A DNA stretch of 64,000 bases from Variovorax sp. PAMC26660 (lineage in GTDB: Bacteria; Pseudomonadota; Gammaproteobacteria; Burkholderiales; Burkholderiaceae_C): assembly GCF_014302995.1 (NCBI RefSeq), contig NZ_CP060295.1:4021501-4085500 (forward strand). The letters run 5' to 3'. Shown one piece after another: positions 34,941-47,336 of the stretch. The position numbers and the translations under genes were made by a program. The notes below the pieces were generated by a model. That model worked only from the letters and a program-made list of their open reading frames with translations. It made no database searches and was not told where the DNA came from. Numbering within the stretch: the stretch's first letter is position 1; each line of letters begins with the position of its first letter.

Positions 34941-36155
34941 ATGTTGCTTCCTGACTCCGCCGTTTTGAACGCGGCCATCCAATGGCTCGGACACGGCCTG
35001 TGGGATCTTGCTTGGTGGCAAGTGGTGTTGTACACGCTCGTCACCACGCACATCACCATCGCAGCGGTCACGATCTTCCTGCACCGCACGCAGACGCACC
35101 GGGCCATGGATCTGGGCCCGATCCCGTCGCATTTCTTCCGATTCTGGCTGTGGCTCGGCACCGGCATGGTGACCAAGGAATGGGTCGCCATTCACCGCAA
35201 GCACCACGCCAAGTGCGAAACAGAAGAAGACCCGCACAGCCCGCAGGTCAAGGGCATCGACGAAGTGTTCTGGCGTGGCGCCGAGCTGTATCGCAAGGAG
35301 TCGAAGAACAAGGAAACGATGGAACGCTACGGTCACGGCACGCCCGATGACTGGATCGAGCGCAACCTCTACACGCGCTACAGCTGGCAAGGCGTTGGCC
35401 TGATGCTGATCATCAACCTGGCGCTGTTCGGCACGCTCGGCATGGCCGTGTGGGCTGTGCAGATGCTCTGGATTCCGATCACTGCCGCCGGCATCATCAA
35501 CGGCATCGGTCACTACTGGGGTTACCGCAACTTCGAGGCGCCCGACGCCAGCCGCAATATCTCGCCCTGGGGCCTGATCATTGGTGGTGAAGAGTTGCAC
35601 AACAACCACCACACCTACCCGACCTCGGCCAAGTTCTCGGTCAAGAAGTATGAGTTCGACATCGGCTGGGTCTACATCCAGGCGATGCAGGCCATCGGTT
35701 GGGCCAAGGTCAAGAAGGTGCCGCCGAAGATGCAGATGGGCGACATCCAGCCCGTGGCCAACGAAAAGACGCTGGAGGCCGTCATTGCCAATCGCTATGA
35801 AGTGATGGCCGGCTACGCCCGTGAAATGCGCCGTGCGACCACCGAAGAGCTGGCCATGCTGAAGACCAAGGGTGCCGACCTGTCGGTGCTCAAGGCCGCC
35901 AAGCGCTGGCTGCACCGCGATGACGACAAGGTGCCCGCATCGGCCCGTACGCACGTGGTGCAAGCCCGTGCCGCCCACCCGGTGCTCGACAAAATGGTCA
36001 CCATGCGCGAAGAGCTGCGTCAGCTCTGGCTGAACACCTCGCAGTCGCGCGAGCAACTGGCGGCCGATCTGGCGGCGTGGTGTCACCGGGCCGAGGCCAG
36101 CGGCATTGCAGGCCTGCGCGAGTTCTCGACCCGCTTGCGCGCTGCGCGCATCTAG
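34941..36155 (+). CDS. Membrane acyl-CoA/acyl-lipid delta-9 desaturase
   Basis: A 404-residue di-iron fatty-acid desaturase. The three histidine boxes are 'FLHRTQTHRA', 'AIHRKHHAK' and 'ELHNNHHTYP', among four hydrophobic spans. It would introduce a cis double bond into saturated acyl chains to adjust membrane fluidity. The extended C-terminal region from about residue 270 is helical and charged, as in bacterial DesA-type proteins. A clear intrinsic terminator follows. Confidence 0.93.
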   Translation: MLLPDSAVLNAAIQWLGHGLWDLAWWQVVLYTLVTTHITIAAVTIFLHRTQTHRAMDLGPIPSHFFRFWLWLGTGMVTKEWVAIHRKHHAKCETEEDPHSPQVKGIDEVFWRGAELYRKESKNKETMERYGHGTPDDWIERNLYTRYSWQGVGLMLIINLALFGTLGMAVWAVQMLWIPITAAGIINGIGHYWGYRNFEAPDASRNISPWGLIIGGEELHNNHHTYPTSAKFSVKKYEFDIGWVYIQAMQAIGWAKVKKVPPKMQMGDIQPVANEKTLEAVIANRYEVMAGYAREMRRATTEELAMLKTKGADLSVLKAAKRWLHRDDDKVPASARTHVVQARAAHPVLDKMVTMREELRQLWLNTSQSREQLAADLAAWCHRAEASGIAGLREFSTRLRAARI

Positions 36156-36190
36156 GAAGAGCAAGCAGAGCGGTTCATCTGCTCATTGAA

Positions 36191-36217
36191 AAAGCCGACC
36201 TTCGAGGTCGGCTTTTT
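36191..36217 (+). terminator. Intrinsic terminator after the desaturase gene
   Basis: AAGCCGACCT-TCG-AGGTCGGCTT followed by T residues (to 36218): a perfect stem with a tight loop and T-run, 36 bases after the desaturase stop. Confidence 0.88.
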
Positions 36218-36271
36218 TGTGCCCGCCGTATTTGTATTTCCCAAATGAACGACGAAAGAGAAATAGACGGG

Positions 36272-36306
36272 CAACAAAAAACCCGCTGGATCACAGCGGG
36301 TTTTGT
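36272..36306 (-). terminator. Intrinsic terminator after rpmBG
   Basis: Arms 36280-36288 and 36294-36302 (AACCCGCTG/CAGCGGGTT) pair perfectly with a 5-base loop. On the minus strand a T-run follows. It is 24 bases after the rpmG stop. A and T runs on both sides could let it work in both directions. Confidence 0.85.
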
Positions 36307-36325
36307 TTGGATAACCAAGGCCGAA

Positions 36326-36499
36326 TTACTTCAGCTTGATTTCCTTGTATTCGACGTGCTTGCGTGCCTTCGGGTCGAACTTCATGATCGACATCTTTTC
36401 AGGCATCGTCTTCTTGTTCTTGCTGGTCGTGTAGAAGTGGCCGGTACCCGCGGTGGATTCCAGCTTGATCTTTTCGCGTCCGCCTTTGCTCGTTGCCAT
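36326..36499 (-). CDS. rpmG: 50S ribosomal protein L33
   Basis: A 57-residue protein, '[20 protein letters not shown]' to 'EYKEIKLK', the standard bacterial L33 of the large subunit. It lacks the zinc Cys pairs, so it is the C-minus (zinc-free) form. It follows rpmB by 11 bases, the usual rpmB-rpmG operon, and ends before an intrinsic terminator. Confidence 0.97.
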   Translation of the reverse strand: MATSKGGREKIKLESTAGTGHFYTTSKNKKTMPEKMSIMKFDPKARKHVEYKEIKLK

Positions 36500-36510
36500 G
36501 ATTCAGCTCC

Positions 36511-36744
36511 TTAAGCTTGGCCGCGTGCGCGCAGGTCTGCGAGCACGGCGTCGATACCGTTCTTGTCGATCAGGCGCAGAGCAGCGCTCGAAACGCGCAG
36601 GCGAACCCAGCGGTTTTCAGTCTCGACCCAGAAACGGCGATATTGCAGGTTCGGCAGGAACCGGCGCTTGGTTTTGTTGTTGGCGTGGGAAACGTTGTTT
36701 CCGACCATCGGGCCTTTGCCCGTTACGTCGCATACGCGTGCCAT
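36511..36744 (-). CDS. rpmB: 50S ribosomal protein L28
   Basis: A 77-residue protein, '[20 protein letters not shown]' to '[11 protein letters not shown]', a complete bacterial L28. It is the first gene of rpmBG. A TATAAT hexamer lies about 155 bases upstream, leaving a leader of roughly 150 nt. Confidence 0.97.
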   Translation of the reverse strand: MARVCDVTGKGPMVGNNVSHANNKTKRRFLPNLQYRRFWVETENRWVRLRVSSAALRLIDKNGIDAVLADLRARGQA

Positions 36745-36899
36745 GTGGACACTCTTTCTTGAACAGCTGGCACCGGCGCAATCGTGGCGATTGCAGGGTG
36801 TTTTGCAGCTTGACCTCGCCAGAAACGGGTGGCGGTACCCCGGTTTTGCCGTAACCCAACCCTTGGTGAGGGCGTGGCCATATTTCGGCAAAGCCTCGG

Positions 36900-36905
36900 A
36901 TTATA
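36900..36905 (-). promoter_or_regulatory. Probable -10 element (TATAAT) for rpmBG
   Basis: A consensus TATAAT on the minus strand in the trxB-rpmB gap. The -35 region 17 bases upstream (GTCCCA) is weak. The position allows rpmBG to be transcribed independently of trxB. Confidence 0.55.
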
Positions 36906-36933
36906 GCCCTTTTACCCGAGAGTGGGACTGAGC

Positions 36934-38743
<1,810 letters not shown>

Positions 38744-38843
38744 GCCTCCGGGGCCGGGTCCGCCTTGGGCGACTGCCGCGGCCTTTTGTTGTAGTGTTCG
38801 TGCGTCCGGCTCCCGATTTTCTGGGTCGGGCGCCGTGTTTTTC

Positions 38844-41276
38844 ATGACCTATTCGCTCAATACGCTTCAATCTTCCTCTGCCGCCGAAGGGCAACCCGTG
38901 CGCATGCGCGCCATGCGCTTTGCCCACGAAATCACGCTGATTGTCGGATTCGCGGCGCTGTTGTTCTGGCTGCTTGCGATGCTGAGCTTCACGCCTTCCG
39001 ATACCGCGTGGTCGACATCGGGCACAGGGGGAGACGTCAAGAACTGGGGCGGCCGCATTGGCGCCTGGCTGGCCGATGGCAGCTATTTCCTGGCAGGCTA
39101 TTCCGTCTGGTGGTGCCTGGCCGCAGGTTTGCGCGCATGGCTCTCGTCGCTGGCGAATTGGTTGCGCGGTGGCGAGTCGGCACCGGCCGAACAGCCCGCG
39201 CGCGGCCGGTTCAACCGCAGCCGCATTGCCTTCTGGGTTGGCCTTGTCCTGCTGCTGTGCGCGAGCACCATGCTCGAATGGTCGCGGCTGTACCGACTCG
39301 AATCCCATCTGCCAGGTTCTGGCGGCGGCGCGTTGGGCTACCTGGTGGGGCCGTCCAGCGTTCGCTGGATGGGCTTTACCGGCTCGGCGCTGGTGGCCAT
39401 CGCCATCGGCGTGATCGGCTCGGCGCTGGTGTTTCGCTTTTCGTGGAGCCTGATTGCCGAGCGCATCGGCGCACGCGCCTATTCGCTGTTCGAGTCGCGC
39501 CGCGAAAAACGCGAAATGGCGGCTGACATTGCCATGGGCAAGCAGGCCGCCCGCGAACGCGCGGAGGCCGACGAACCCGCGTTCACGCGCGGCGGCGATT
39601 CGGGCAGGGGCAGCGAGCCCGCGATGAATCCCACATCGTCCGCTTTCACCGACGATGACGAAGAAATCCTCGTCGAGCCGCGCCCCAAGCGCCGAGCAGC
39701 TTCGCCGCCGGTACAGATCGAGCCCGCGATGACCGAAGTGCCCAAGAGCGATCGCGTCGTCAAGGAGCGCCAGAAGCCGCTCTTCAAGGAACTGCCCGAC
39801 AGCAAGCTGCCACAGGTCGATCTGCTCGATGCCGCGCTGGTGCGTCAGGAGACGGTGTCGCCCGATACGCTCGAGATGACCTCGCGCATGATCGAGAAGA
39901 AGCTCAAGGATTTTGGCGTCGATGTGCGCGTGGTGCTGGCTTCTCCCGGCCCGGTGATCACTCGCTATGAGATCGAGCCCGCCACCGGCGTCAAGGGCTC
40001 GCAGATTCTCGGGTTGGCCAAAGACCTGGCGCGTTCGCTCTCGCTGGTGTCGATCCGCGTGGTCGAGACCATCCCCGGCAAGAACTACATGGCGCTCGAA
40101 CTGCCGAACGCCAAACGCCAGTCGATCAAGCTCAGCGAAATCCTGGGCTCGCAGATCTACAACGAAGGCAAGTCGATGCTCACCATGGGCCTCGGCAAGG
40201 ACATCATCGGCAACCCCGTGGTGGCCGATCTCGCGAAGATGCCGCACGTGCTGGTGGCCGGTACCACCGGTTCGGGCAAGTCTGTGGGTATCAACGCGAT
40301 GATTCTTTCTCTGCTCTACAAGGCCGAGGCACGCGACGTTCGCCTGCTGATGATCGACCCGAAGATGCTTGAAATGTCGGTCTACGAAGGCATCCCGCAC
40401 CTGCTGGCGCCCGTGGTCACCGACATGCGCCAGGCGGCCCACGGCCTGAACTGGTGTGTGGCCGAGATGGAGCGCCGCTACAAGCTCATGAGCAAGCTCG
40501 GCGTGCGCAACCTGGCCGGCTACAACACCAAGATCGACGAAGCCAAGGCGCGCGAAGAGTTCATCTACAACCCCTTCAGCCTGACGCCCGATGATCCCGA
40601 GCCGCTGCGCCGCGAGCCGCACATCGTCGTCGTGATCGACGAACTGGCCGACCTGATGATGGTGGTCGGCAAGAAGATTGAAGAGCTCATCGCCCGCCTC
40701 GCGCAGAAGGCGCGCGCCGCCGGCATTCACCTGATCCTGGCCACGCAGCGCCCCAGCGTCGATGTGATCACCGGCCTGATCAAGGCCAACATTCCGACCC
40801 GCATCGCATTCCAGGTGTCCAGCAAGATCGACAGCCGCACCATCCTCGACCAGATGGGTGCCGAAGCGCTGCTCGGCATGGGCGACATGCTTTACATGCC
40901 CAGCGGTACGGGCCTGCCGATCCGCGTGCATGGCGCCTTCGTGAGCGACGAGGAAGTGCACCGTGTGGTGGCCTACCTCAAGAGCCAGGGCGAGCCCGAC
41001 TACATCGAAGGCGTGCTCGAAGGCGGCACGGTCGATGGCGACGGTGACGGCGACATGCTCGGCAGCGGCGATGCCGAAAAAGACCCGATGTACGACCAGG
41101 CGGTCGAGGTCGTGCTCAAGAACCGCAAGGCCAGCATCTCCCTGGTGCAGCGCCACCTGAAGATCGGCTACAACCGCGCCGCGCGCCTTGTCGAAGACAT
41201 GGAAAAGGCCGGCCTGGTCAGTGCCATGAGCGGCAGCGGCCAGCGCGAAATATTGGTGCCTGCGCGCACGGAGTAA
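38844..41276 (+). CDS. ftsK: DNA translocase FtsK
   Basis: An 810-residue septal DNA pump. The N-terminus has about four membrane spans (to residue 200), then an acidic/proline linker, the RecA-like motor with Walker A '[16 protein letters not shown]' and Walker B '[14 protein letters not shown]', and a C-terminal gamma winged-helix domain ('[20 protein letters not shown]') that reads KOPS sequences. The linker is short compared with E. coli FtsK, as in other betaproteobacteria. I prefer the ATG at 38844; an in-frame GTG lies at 38835. Confidence 0.96.
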   Translation: MTYSLNTLQSSSAAEGQPVRMRAMRFAHEITLIVGFAALLFWLLAMLSFTPSDTAWSTSGTGGDVKNWGGRIGAWLADGSYFLAGYSVWWCLAAGLRAWLSSLANWLRGGESAPAEQPARGRFNRSRIAFWVGLVLLLCASTMLEWSRLYRLESHLPGSGGGALGYLVGPSSVRWMGFTGSALVAIAIGVIGSALVFRFSWSLIAERIGARAYSLFESRREKREMAADIAMGKQAARERAEADEPAFTRGGDSGRGSEPAMNPTSSAFTDDDEEILVEPRPKRRAASPPVQIEPAMTEVPKSDRVVKERQKPLFKELPDSKLPQVDLLDAALVRQETVSPDTLEMTSRMIEKKLKDFGVDVRVVLASPGPVITRYEIEPATGVKGSQILGLAKDLARSLSLVSIRVVETIPGKNYMALELPNAKRQSIKLSEILGSQIYNEGKSMLTMGLGKDIIGNPVVADLAKMPHVLVAGTTGSGKSVGINAMILSLLYKAEARDVRLLMIDPKMLEMSVYEGIPHLLAPVVTDMRQAAHGLNWCVAEMERRYKLMSKLGVRNLAGYNTKIDEAKAREEFIYNPFSLTPDDPEPLRREPHIVVVIDELADLMMVVGKKIEELIARLAQKARAAGIHLILATQRPSVDVITGLIKANIPTRIAFQVSSKIDSRTILDQMGAEALLGMGDMLYMPSGTGLPIRVHGAFVSDEEVHRVVAYLKSQGEPDYIEGVLEGGTVDGDGDGDMLGSGDAEKDPMYDQAVEVVLKNRKASISLVQRHLKIGYNRAARLVEDMEKAGLVSAMSGSGQREILVPARTE

Positions 41277-41433
41277 TTCGCGAGCCGGGTGTCGGTATTC
41301 AGGTTACGTGCTGAAAGGCAATTTGCAAAAACACGCATTCGGTGTTGCAAATCTTCATGAAGACCTACACCTGCTTCAATTCGCGGCGGGTAGGGTCGAT
41401 GCCCGGTGCCACAGCTTTTCCGAGGAATCCAAA

Positions 41434-42066
41434 TTGAAATTGCGTCATTGGCTATTGATCGGCCTTCTCAGTTCTGCAAACGCATGGGCTGGCGGGCTTG
41501 AAAGCCTCGAAACCTTCGTGAAGACGGTCAAGTCGGGCCGCGCCGATTTCACCCAGACCGTGACGGCGCCTGCACGCGAAGGGCAACCGGGTCGCGTGAA
41601 GACGTCGACCGGCACCTTCGAGTTCCAGCGTCCTGGCAAATTCAAGTTCGACTACCAGAAGCCTTTTGCGCAAGTGATCGTGGCCGACGGCAAGACGCTG
41701 TGGCTCTACGACGCCGACCTGAACCAGGTCACGCAGCGCGCCCAGGCGCAGGCGCTGGGCTCCACGCCCGCGGCGCTGATTGCAGCGGCGCCCGATCTGC
41801 GCGCGTTGCAGGCCGATTTCGCGCTGGAAGCCGCGCCAGAGCGCGATGGACTGCAATGGGTCAAGGCCACGCCGAAGAACAAGGACGGCCAGCTGCAAAG
41901 CGTGCAGGTCGGTTTTCAGGGCGATGCGCTGGCGGCGCTTGAAATACTGGACAGTTTCGGCCAGCGTTCGGTGCTGAAGTTCAGCAAGGTCGAAGTGAAC
42001 CCGTCGCTGCCCGCCAGCGTGTTCGACTTCAAGGCGCCAGCGGGCGCGGATGTCGTCAAGCAATAA
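41434..42066 (+). CDS. lolA: Outer-membrane lipoprotein carrier protein
   Basis: A 210-residue periplasmic chaperone that takes lipoproteins from LolCDE to LolB. The start is TTG 41434, 6 bases after GAGGAAT-like sequence, giving a signal peptide 'LKLRHWLLIGLLSSANAWA'. The body has 'FTQTV', 'GTFEFQRPGKFKFDYQKPF' and 'VADGKTLWLYDADLNQVTQR', all typical. ftsK-lolA-rarA is the common order in this group. Confidence 0.94.
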   Translation: MKLRHWLLIGLLSSANAWAGGLESLETFVKTVKSGRADFTQTVTAPAREGQPGRVKTSTGTFEFQRPGKFKFDYQKPFAQVIVADGKTLWLYDADLNQVTQRAQAQALGSTPAALIAAAPDLRALQADFALEAAPERDGLQWVKATPKNKDGQLQSVQVGFQGDALAALEILDSFGQRSVLKFSKVEVNPSLPASVFDFKAPAGADVVKQ

Positions 42067-42082
42067 GAGAAGCACAGCAGGC

Positions 42083-43372
42083 TTGGCCACCGCCCATCAA
42101 CCCCTCGCCGAGCGCCTGCGTCCCAAGACGCTTGGCGAAGTGATCGGCCAGCAGCATCTGCTGGGGCCGGGCATGTCCTTGCGGATCGCCTTCGAGTCCG
42201 GCCAGCCGCATTCCTGCATCCTCTGGGGGCCGCCGGGTACCGGCAAGACCACCATCGCGCGGCTCATGGCCGATGCCTTCGACGCGCAGTTCCTGAGCAT
42301 CAGTGCAGTGCTCGGCGGCGTGAAGGACATCCGCGAGGCGGTGGAGCGTGCCACGGCCGCGCGCGACGGGCTGGAGCAGCAACGCACCATCGTCTTCGTG
42401 GACGAAGTGCATCGCTTCAACAAGAGCCAGCAGGACGCCTTCCTCCCGCATGTGGAGTCGGGCCTCTTCACCTTCATCGGTGCGACCACCGAGAACCCGT
42501 CCTTCGAGGTCAACTCGGCCTTGCTGTCGCGCGCCGCGGTCTACGTGCTGCAGTCGCTCGGCGAAGACGACCTCAAGCAGATCGTCGTGAGGGCCCAGGC
42601 GATACAGGCCGTGCCGGCGATCGACGACACGGCGGTCGACCGTCTGGTGGCCTACGCGGACGGTGATGCGCGGCGCCTGCTCAACACGCTGGAGACGCTG
42701 GCCGTCGCGGCCCGCGCCGAGAAGCTCGACCGCATCAACGACGAATGGCTGCTGCGTGTGCTCGGCGAGCGCATGCGCCGCTATGACAAGGGCGGCGAGC
42801 AGTTCTACGACACCATCAGCGCGCTGCACAAGTCGGTGCGCGGCAGCGATCCCGATGCCGCGCTCTACTGGTTCGTGCGCATGCTCGACGGCGGTGCCGA
42901 CCCGCGCTACATGGCGCGACGACTGGTGCGCATGGCGAGCGAAGACATCGGCCTGGCCGATCCGCGCGCGTTGCGGCTGGCGCTCGACGCGGCCGAGGTC
43001 TACGAGCGACTGGGCACGCCCGAGGGCGAACTCGCACTGGCCGAATGCGTGGTCTACCTTGCGATCGCGCCCAAGTCGAACGCGGTCTACAAGGCCTACA
43101 ACGCGGTGCGCGCCCTCATCAAGAAGGACAGCACCCGCCCGGTGCCCATGCACCTGCGCAACGCGCCGACCAAGCTCATGAAGGAGCTCGACTACGGCAA
43201 GGGTTACCGCTATGCGCACGACGAGGAGGGCGGTTTCGCCGCCGGCGAGCGCTATCTTCCCGAGGGCCTGGAAGGCCAGGTTTTCTATGAGCCGGTCGAG
43301 CGCGGACTCGAAATCCGCATTGCCGAAAAGCTGCGCGAACTGCGCCGCCGAAACGCCGAACGAGACGATTGA
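42083..43372 (+). CDS. rarA: Replication-associated recombination protein A
   Basis: A 429-residue AAA+ ATPase (MgsA/WHIP family) acting at stalled forks. Walker A 'GPPGTGKTTIARLMA', Walker B 'IVFVDEVHRFNKSQQDAFL' and sensor 1 'FIGATTENPSFE' are intact, followed by the helical tetramerisation domain ('DIGLADPRALRLALDAAEVY'). I start it at TTG 42083 ('LATAHQPLAERLRPKTL'), 16 bases after the lolA stop; an in-frame ATG at 42050 would overlap lolA. Confidence 0.95.
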   Translation: MATAHQPLAERLRPKTLGEVIGQQHLLGPGMSLRIAFESGQPHSCILWGPPGTGKTTIARLMADAFDAQFLSISAVLGGVKDIREAVERATAARDGLEQQRTIVFVDEVHRFNKSQQDAFLPHVESGLFTFIGATTENPSFEVNSALLSRAAVYVLQSLGEDDLKQIVVRAQAIQAVPAIDDTAVDRLVAYADGDARRLLNTLETLAVAARAEKLDRINDEWLLRVLGERMRRYDKGGEQFYDTISALHKSVRGSDPDAALYWFVRMLDGGADPRYMARRLVRMASEDIGLADPRALRLALDAAEVYERLGTPEGELALAECVVYLAIAPKSNAVYKAYNAVRALIKKDSTRPVPMHLRNAPTKLMKELDYGKGYRYAHDEEGGFAAGERYLPEGLEGQVFYEPVERGLEIRIAEKLRELRRRNAERDD

Positions 43373-43452
43373 TACTGTCTTGCAACATGCGCCCACGCAG
43401 CGCATGACCTCACGCGCATACAGCATGAGGTGAGCGGGTAAACCCCGGTCAA

Positions 43453-43479
43453 CACGCACCAAACCAGCGCTGGTGCGTG
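43453..43479. promoter_or_regulatory. Palindrome at the liv promoter
   Basis: CACGCACCA (43453-43461) and TGGTGCGTG (43471-43479) are perfect inverted repeats with a 9-base spacer; CCAGCGCTGG (43464-43473) is a second palindrome overlapping it. It lies 3 bases upstream of a -10-like TACAAT (43482-43487), so a protein bound here would overlap the -35 region. As RNA it could also be a hairpin. Confidence 0.5.
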
Positions 43480-43481
43480 CT

Positions 43482-43487
43482 TACAAT
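43482..43487 (+). promoter_or_regulatory. Possible -10 element (TACAAT) for livHMGF
   Basis: TACAAT about 127 bases upstream of the livH ATG. No good -35 is seen 17 bases upstream, which would fit activator- or repressor-dependent control through the adjacent palindrome. Confidence 0.4.
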
Positions 43488-43503
43488 CCCGCCCACTAAT
43501 CCG

Positions 43504-43530
43504 CCAGCGACACATGTTGGCTGGTTTTTT
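43504..43530 (+). terminator. Possible attenuator or weak terminator in the liv leader
   Basis: CCAGC (43504-43508) and GCTGG (43520-43524) followed by six T residues (43525-43530), 84 bases upstream of livH. The stem is short (5 bp), so it may be a weak terminator, an attenuator of liv, or the terminator of rarA if the liv promoter lies downstream of it. Confidence 0.4.
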
Positions 43531-43613
43531 GCTTGTCAAGCCAAGGGCGCCAAACCGGTGCCTCGGTGGGTGCATGGCACCCCGCATCGGTGCAACACAT
43601 AGGGAATCGCGTT

Positions 43614-44543
43614 ATGGAAATATTGCTGCAGCAGATCATCAACGGTCTGGTTCTCGGCAGCATGTATGCCTTGATAGCCTTGGGCTACACCATGGTGTAC
43701 GGCATCATCAACCTGATCAACTTTGCGCACGGAGAAGTGCTGATGGTGGGGGCACTCACCAGTTGGACCATCATCGGTCTCATGAAGGACGGTATGCCCA
43801 ACACACCGGGCTGGCTGATCCTCCTCATCGCGCTGATCATTGCCTGCATCGTTGCGGCAACCCTCAACTTCGTGATCGAGAAAGTGGCCTACAGGCCGCT
43901 GCGCAACAGCCCCAAGCTCGCGCCGCTCATCACCGCCATCGGCATGTCGATCCTGCTGCAGACGCTGGCAATGATCATCTGGAAGCCTACCAACAAGGCG
44001 TATCCCAACCTCCTGCCGACCGATCCGATCCACGTGGGTGGCGCGGTCATCTCTCCCACGCAGGTCATGATCCTCAGCGTCACGGCCTTCTCGCTCGTGG
44101 TGCTGATGTGGGTGGTCAACTACACCAAGCTCGGTCGCGCGATGCGGGCCACCGCCGAGAACCCGCGCGTCGCGGCGCTGATGGGCATTCGCCCCGATAT
44201 GGTCATCTCGGCCACCTTCATCATCGGTGCCATCCTCGCGGCCATCGCCGGTGTGATGTACGCCTCCAACTACGGCATCGCGCAACACGCGATGGGCTTC
44301 CTGCCCGGCCTGAAGGCCTTCACCGCGGCCGTGTTCGGCGGCATCGGCAACCTGGCCGGCGCGGTGGTCGGCGGCATTCTGCTCGGCCTCATCGAAGCCA
44401 TCGGCTCCGGCTACATCGGCACCCTCACGGGCGGCGTGCTGGGCAGCAACTACAGCGATATCTTCGCGTTCATCGTGCTGATCGTCATGCTCACGCTGCG
44501 GCCCTCGGGCCTGCTCGGCGAGCGCGTGGCGGACCGTGCCTGA
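43614..44543 (+). CDS. livH: Branched-chain amino acid ABC permease LivH
   Basis: A 309-residue membrane permease with about eight spans. 'NGLVLGSMYALIALGYTMVY' and 'INFAHGEVLMVGALTSW' are the LivH signature, and 'AENPRVAALMGIRPDMVIS' is the cytoplasmic coupling region. The ATG follows AGGGA by 8 bases. It is the first of four tightly packed liv genes; no LivJ/K binding-protein gene is next to them. Confidence 0.95.
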   Translation: MEILLQQIINGLVLGSMYALIALGYTMVYGIINLINFAHGEVLMVGALTSWTIIGLMKDGMPNTPGWLILLIALIIACIVAATLNFVIEKVAYRPLRNSPKLAPLITAIGMSILLQTLAMIIWKPTNKAYPNLLPTDPIHVGGAVISPTQVMILSVTAFSLVVLMWVVNYTKLGRAMRATAENPRVAALMGIRPDMVISATFIIGAILAAIAGVMYASNYGIAQHAMGFLPGLKAFTAAVFGGIGNLAGAVVGGILLGLIEAIGSGYIGTLTGGVLGSNYSDIFAFIVLIVMLTLRPSGLLGERVADRA

Positions 44544-44556
44544 GGAGCGACGAATC

Positions 44557-45765
44557 ATGAAGAACAGCAAGAACCTCGCTCTCTACCTCGTTGGCGCCAT
44601 CGTCGTGCTCGCGCTGCCGCTGCTGCTGCAGTTGCAGGGCAACGCCTGGGTGCGCATCGCCGACATCGCACTGCTCTACGTGCTGCTGGCACTGGGCCTG
44701 AACATCGTGGTCGGCTACGCCGGCTTGCTCGATTTGGGCTACGTGGCCTTCTTCGCCGTGGGGGCCTACCTTTACGCGTTGATGGGCTCGTCGCACCTGA
44801 CCGAGACCTTCCCCTGGTTCGCCCAGATGTTCCCGAACGGCCTGCACACCTCGCTGCTGATCGTGATTCCGCTGGCGCTGGTGGTGGCCGGATGCCTTGG
44901 CGTGTTGCTGGGCGCGCCCACACTCAAGCTGCGCGGCGACTACCTGGCCATCGTCACGCTGGGTTTCGGCGAAATCATCCGCGTGTTCCTGAACAACCTC
45001 GACCAGCCGGTGAACATCACCAACGGTCCGAAGGGCATCACCGCCATCGACTCCATCAAGTTCTGGGGGCTCGACCTGGGCAAGGCGTGGAAGTTCGACG
45101 GCTTCACGGTCTCGTCGGTGTCGCTCTACTACTACCTGTTCCTTGCGCTCGTGGTCGCCACAGTGATCATTTCGCATCGCCTGCAGATCTCGCGCATCGG
45201 CCGCGCCTGGATGGCCATTCGCGAAGACGAAATCGCCGCCAAGGCCATGGGCATCAACACCCGCAACATGAAGCTGCTGGCCTTCGGCATGGGCGCCAGC
45301 TTCGGCGGCGTTTCGGGCGCGATGTTCGCGGCCTTCCAGGGCTTCGTGTCGCCCGAGTCCTTCAGCCTGATGGAGTCGGTGATGATTGTCGCGATGGTGG
45401 TGCTGGGCGGCATCGGGCACCTGCCCGGCGTCATCCTCGGTGCCGTGCTGCTGGCTGCGCTGCCCGAAGTGCTGCGCTATGTGGCCGGCCCGCTGCAGTC
45501 GCTGACAGATGGCCGCCTCGATGCGTCCATCCTGCGCCAGCTCTTCATTGCGCTGGCCATGATCATCATCATGCTGCTGCGCCCGCGCGGCCTCTGGCCT
45601 TCACCGGAACATGGCAAGACGCTGACCAAGAAGGGCGGCGTGCCGGTCGATCCGACCCATGCCGCCGTGGCGCCGGGCTCGCTGCAGACCCATGCACCGG
45701 GCATCGACTCGCCCGCCGACGAATTGCCGGGTTCGGCTTCGCGTCCCATGTCCATCAATCCGTGA
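44557..45765 (+). CDS. livM: Branched-chain amino acid ABC permease LivM
   Basis: A 402-residue permease. 'ALLYVLLALGLNIVVGYAGL' and 'AIREDEIAAKAMGINTRNMK' are diagnostic. The ATG at 44557 has GAGGAG upstream. A C-terminal 60-residue hydrophilic, proline-rich tail (from about 345) is not membrane-spanning. It is the second half of the LivHM channel. Confidence 0.95.
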   Translation: MKNSKNLALYLVGAIVVLALPLLLQLQGNAWVRIADIALLYVLLALGLNIVVGYAGLLDLGYVAFFAVGAYLYALMGSSHLTETFPWFAQMFPNGLHTSLLIVIPLALVVAGCLGVLLGAPTLKLRGDYLAIVTLGFGEIIRVFLNNLDQPVNITNGPKGITAIDSIKFWGLDLGKAWKFDGFTVSSVSLYYYLFLALVVATVIISHRLQISRIGRAWMAIREDEIAAKAMGINTRNMKLLAFGMGASFGGVSGAMFAAFQGFVSPESFSLMESVMIVAMVVLGGIGHLPGVILGAVLLAALPEVLRYVAGPLQSLTDGRLDASILRQLFIALAMIIIMLLRPRGLWPSPEHGKTLTKKGGVPVDPTHAAVAPGSLQTHAPGIDSPADELPGSASRPMSINP

Positions 45766-45782
45766 GTGCAGGAGACACAGAC

Positions 45783-46556
<774 letters not shown>

Positions 46557-46557
46557 G

Positions 46558-47331
46558 ATGACGACGATGACGAGCGAAGCAGAAACCCGGGCCACGGCCG
46601 CACAGGCCAAGGCCACCGGCAAGACGCTGCTGAAAGTCAGCGGACTGAAGGTGGGTTACGGCGGCATCCAGGCCGTCAAGGGCGTGGACTTCGAGGTTCA
46701 CGAGGGCGAGCTGGTGTCGCTGATCGGCTCCAATGGCGCCGGCAAGACCACCACCATGAAGGCCATCACCGGCACGCTGCCGGCGGGCGCCGGGCATATC
46801 GAATTCCTGGGCCGCAGCATCAAGGGCCGCGGCGCGTGGGACCTGGTGGAGGAAGGCCTCGTGATGGTGCCGGAAGGCCGTGGCGTGTTCACGCGCATGA
46901 CCATCACCGAGAACCTGCAGATCGGCGCCTACATTCGCAAGGACAAGGCCGCCATTGCCAGCGACATGGAACGCGTGTTCGTCACCTTCCCGCGCCTGCG
47001 CGAGCGCAAGGACCAACTGGCCGGCACCATGTCGGGCGGCGAGCAACAGATGCTGGCCATGGGCCGCGCGCTGATGGCGCGCCCCAAGGTGCTGCTGCTC
47101 GACGAACCCACCATGGGCCTGTCGCCCATCATGTGCGACAAGATCTTCGAGGTGGTGCAGACCGTGGCCTCGCAGGGCGTGACCATCCTGCTGGTGGAGC
47201 AGAACGCCAACCGCGCACTGCAACTGGCGGACCGTGGCTACGTGATGGAGTCGGGCCTCATCACGATGGACGGCGACGCCAAGGAACTGCTGCGCGACCC
47301 TCGCGTGCGCGCTGCGTACCTCGGCGAATAA
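46558..47331 (+). CDS. livF: Branched-chain amino acid ABC ATPase LivF
   Basis: A 257-residue ATPase. Walker A 'GSNGAGKTTTMKAITG', signature 'MSGGEQQMLAMGRALM' and Walker B 'VLLLDEPTMGLS' are LivF-type. A hydrophilic N-terminal extension of about 20 residues precedes the usual start. GGAGGA lies 6 bases upstream of the ATG. The gene ends 5 bases from the stop of the convergent Bug gene. Confidence 0.96.
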   Translation: MTTMTSEAETRATAAQAKATGKTLLKVSGLKVGYGGIQAVKGVDFEVHEGELVSLIGSNGAGKTTTMKAITGTLPAGAGHIEFLGRSIKGRGAWDLVEEGLVMVPEGRGVFTRMTITENLQIGAYIRKDKAAIASDMERVFVTFPRLRERKDQLAGTMSGGEQQMLAMGRALMARPKVLLLDEPTMGLSPIMCDKIFEVVQTVASQGVTILLVEQNANRALQLADRGYVMESGLITMDGDAKELLRDPRVRAAYLGE

Positions 47332-47336
47332 CCAAC

